Source of the DNA: Arctopsyche grandis
Taxonomy: Eukaryota > Arthropoda > Insecta > Trichoptera > Hydropsychidae
Length of the DNA stretch: 64,000 bases
Direction: 5' to 3'
NCBI RefSeq assembly: GCF_051622035.1
Contig: NC_135361.1
Coordinates: 29,443,205 to 29,507,204, forward strand
Position numbers and translations under genes: made by a program. The notes under the pieces are model-generated. The model was not told where the DNA came from and searched no databases. It saw nothing but the letters and a program-made list of their open reading frames with translations. How positions within the stretch are numbered: the stretch's first letter is position 1; each line of letters opens with the position of its first letter. Below are positions 61,081 to 64,000 of this stretch, piece after piece.

Positions 61081-61980
61081 CCTTGTCAGATAATAATAAT
61101 AACCTTTCAATTACATTTTAATAACGCGAAAGATTTCTCACAATTCTCTTTTGAGAACAATCGCGATATAAATAGCCGTCAGTTTCTTACCAAACCTACG
61201 TAATACAATACCTACATACTAAACTATGTATCTATGTAAGTATATGATTACATTTCGTACAGTTCCTTAGTGATCATATAAATGTATGCATATGTTTGGC
61301 TTGTAATTATTTATTGGAAATTCAGTTGAGATAACGTTTTACATTTACACATCATCTGATGACGATTGGTAAGCTCTTATTAAGGGGTTCGAGAATCATT
61401 GTTGAATTGCTCGTGCTCTACCTTCAGGCAAATATTCCTTGTGCAAATTAGCCACGAATTCAGGCTGGATACTAAAATGTTCGATATTGGGCATTTGAAC
61501 GTGTAAATTTGCGAATGCACACGCGCAAACAATACGTTGGGAAATTTCGCATTCGGGCAAGCAACTCTACCGGTTTGTTCCGGCTATAACGAAAATTCTT
61601 CCACATCTCCTCTTTTGACCTCGAGAAAGTCGTCTATGGACCAATAAAAATGAAAAAATAAATACGCACACGACCGGAAAATTTGATTGCTTTTTGTTGG
61701 GCGTTTTTTTTATTGCCGTGGAAAAGTTTCTTAAGGCGTTTTTAATCTAACTTATTCGAATGTACGCGAGTCGAGGAAAATTTACTTGGAAGCTTTTCAA
61801 CCGAAATGATTAGGTTCGTGTGTTATTTATTTAATAACATAATATCTGTGCAAACGTGCAAAAAGCTACAAGTGTAAAGAATTAAATGTAAAAGCAAACA
61901 ATCTGATTTATGACGGACAGGTGGGACGAAAGTAACGAAAATTTTATCTTTTCTTTCGTAGACAATTTTGTCTTTTATTT
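61081..61980. other. Intergenic DNA, nothing recognised
   Basis: No genes or repeat matches seen. The part at 61490-61700 is slightly GC-richer. Confidence 0.4.
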
Positions 61981-61994
61981 TATTTTTTACATAT

Positions 61995-62405
61995 ACAATA
62001 CCAGGAAGGCCTTACACGTAAGCCCCATAGGCCTTCCTGGCCAATTACAAACATTGCAGCATTTTTTTTATTATTATACAAGTCGCTGAATTACGAGACA
62101 CTGAAAAACTCGCAAATTAACGAGACATCTATAAATTGGACATACATTAATCAATCTCAAATAGTGGTGACATAGTAGGTAGGAGGATATTTGGCCCATT
62201 TTACCGGGAACCGTTTCAACAATGAAATCAGAGAAAATTGGCAAACTCTGATAGGAAACGATCGACCTGGAGTCACTTATATCCAGGTCTGACCAGCAGC
62301 ACTACAGATATACTCGGAAGAATTATTTTCAATCGAAGTCAGCTCATGGGATCGAACCCGGTGCCTATCGACGCTAAGCTGAAGCTTAGCGTCGAGAGGC
62401 AATAT
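61995..62405 (-). mobile_element. SINE, long-head subfamily (-), head rearranged
   Basis: The stem-loop ACCAGGAAGGCCTTACACG...CATAGGCCTTCCTGGCC, the core, CTGACCAGCAGCACTACAG, the head insert and the B box (GGGATCGAACCCGGTGCC) are present. The A-box end is replaced by an inverted duplication (CGACGCTAAGCTGAAGC / GCTTAGCGTCGAGAGG). Confidence 0.8.
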
Positions 62406-62597
62406 ACAATTTTTATTTTCAAAAAAACTGATTAAATTTTAAATATTATAAATGTGAACGAAGTGACTTGCGCAAAGCCCACACTATGCCGCGTCTCTTT
62501 CCCTGATATACGATTCCAAGGGGAGAAAGAGAGACGGAGCATGTTAACGGACAGCACTTCACACACACGCACGCACGCATTAGAAAATTATTATATA

Positions 62598-63300
62598 CAA
62601 CTATTGTTGTGCCCATTGATTTCAACTTTTAAATATATTTAATTTAATATTTATATTTAATTGTTTAATACGCAAAAAAAGGTAATAAATAAATATAAAA
62701 TACGAATAGAAAAATTAATTAATTAATTAAATAAATTTTCAATAGATGGTGGTAAATTCTCTGCTAAGCGGAAACATTAAGAGCGACCAGTATATATATA
62801 TATATATAGGTTTTTTTTCTTTTGTTATTGTATTCGTATATACGTTTTGGCAGTGGTTTAGCTGTGACGTATATGTATATGTATGTCGAACCGAAACGAC
62901 TATTATAGTACGGCGAGCGTTATCTCAGACAGACAGACAGACACACCGACGGAAAAGTGATTTTATATATGTATGTATATGCTTCATTACAAAATAGAAA
63001 AAAAAACATAATTATTCCCATCCATTCTGCAATATATGAATGGTAAAAAAATTAAGTATCCCTTCAAATATATCTTAACAAATCTAAATCTAATGAATAA
63101 TTTCGAAGTTTGTATCTTTGGTTGGGAACTTCGAAAACAAAATAAAATTTCCTTGACGACAGTTCAATTGGTTGAATATTATATTTTTTTTTATTCAAAT
63201 AAATTTAATAAAAATACAAACGAATATTTACTATTATATTCACTATGTTTAAGCTGTTTATATTACAAACACTGAGCGAAGCCGGGTAAAACAACTAGTA
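62598..63300 (+). mobile_element. Helentron/HINE-like element (+), uninterrupted copy
   Basis: The 5' end is ACTATTGTTGTGCCCATTG. The body has AATTTTCAATAGATGGTGG, GTATTCGTATATACGTTTTG and GAAACGACTATTATAGTACG, then a (CAGA)n microsatellite at about 62930-62942. The 3' end is GAGCGAAGCCGGGTAAAACA followed by ACTAGTA. The ends are short inverted repeats (ACTAnTGTTGTnCCC / GGGTAAAACAACTAGT). This matches the DINE-1/HINE pattern known from insects. No helicase is encoded. Confidence 0.65.
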
Positions 63301-64000
63301 TATAATATTCAAGCTGCCTCCAAACAAAAATCATTCATATCTTATGTATATTATAATTACATGTACCGTTTCAGTTTTAATTTTATACTAACTCTCAAAA
63401 GCAACGGAAAGTCGTTTGAGAAAAGGTTTTTCGAAGAAAAATCCACAAGACGCAAAAAATAAAAAAAATCTTGATCATACACTATCACGAAATGCATTAA
63501 AAAGATGACTTAATACAGAGGATGAAGATTTTCTTTTTAATCTTATATTAGTTTTCTCCTTCACATCGCTGGATCTCAGAGTGGAAAGCATCTGGGTCAA
63601 GTAAAGAAGTCCAATATAAAAATAAACATGTATGTACATAAGTGTGAAATGCTACTTTCATATACATACATACGTATATAGCGTTATGTAAATATGTAAA
63701 TATATATATGTAACATTCTGTTAAATTAATTTTATTCTGAACAAGTAAATCTGATTGAGTATGTAGATGGATAAAAAATCATGGTACTTAAAGATCAAAG
63801 TAAATTATCGATAGAAATGCTATGGATAAATTGGATTTAGAGCCTTATTTAAAAGAAACGAAAGAAGAGTAGTTTAAAATAGAATATATGATATGTATGT
63901 AAACACATATTGCATAATATAGAACACAGCAGCAAAATTTATGTTAAATTAGGTGAAACGCAAGAAAGTTGCCTCGACTTTGTCTTATGCGAGTGCTAAT
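63301..64000. other. AT-rich intergenic DNA to the window end
   Basis: Only short TACATA-type simple sequence (63620-63715) is seen. Confidence 0.45.

Noticed and set aside
61995..62435. Small + frame 62238-62435
   Set aside because: It lies within a SINE on the opposite strand and has no independent support.

Overview
The window is nuclear DNA of an insect. It is AT-rich, with multi-exon genes using GT-AG introns, and it carries a Dpr-type immunoglobulin gene and a clip domain, a fold known only from arthropods. Jockey-, RTE-, hAT- and Helentron-like transposons make up much of the rest. I cannot name the order or species from sequence alone.

Two host genes can be assembled exon by exon with consistent phases, both on the + strand. 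The first (14.26-31.11 kb) is a dpr20-like cell-surface protein: signal peptide, two Ig domains and a hydrophobic C-terminal tail, in five exons over about 17 kb. Its introns are filled with nested repeats. The second (52.28-57.17 kb) is the most unusual object here. Thirteen exons splice in frame into one 635-codon reading frame that encodes a signal peptide, a clip domain, a six-cysteine CCP/Wonton-like domain and then a BTB-BACK-Kelch protein. The join between the secreted and cytosolic halves lies across an 81-bp intron. No serine protease domain follows the clip/CCP part.

Layout. 0-3.3 kb: Jockey-like LINE, nearly complete but frameshifted. 3.5-6.4 kb: LINE remnants and a 2.3-kb element with long inverted ends. 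6.5-9.0 kb: tRNA-derived SINEs and a 342-bp tandem array. 9.2-14.2 kb: MITE, SINE pair, Helentron-like copy and GC-rich islands upstream of the dpr20-like gene. 14.26-31.1 kb: the dpr20-like gene. 31.1-41 kb: gene-poor DNA with SINE, LINE and TIR elements. 41.0-44.5 kb: an RTE-type LINE with an intact 1025-aa ORF. 44.5-49.0 kb: a 4.4-kb element with 9-bp flanking repeats, sitting at the 3' end of that LINE. 50.7-52.1 kb: LINE remnant, degenerate tandem repeats and an LTR-like segment just upstream of the composite gene. 52.3-57.2 kb: the composite gene. 57.2-64.0 kb: foldback MITE, inverted LINE fragments, SINE and an uninterrupted Helentron-like copy.

Several repeat families share design features. 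LINE and SINE 3' ends carry analogous stem-loops. SINE heads keep a closing stem whose two sides change together. Older insertion sites can be read from intact paralogous copies elsewhere in the window. All relationships were read by eye; no database search was run.
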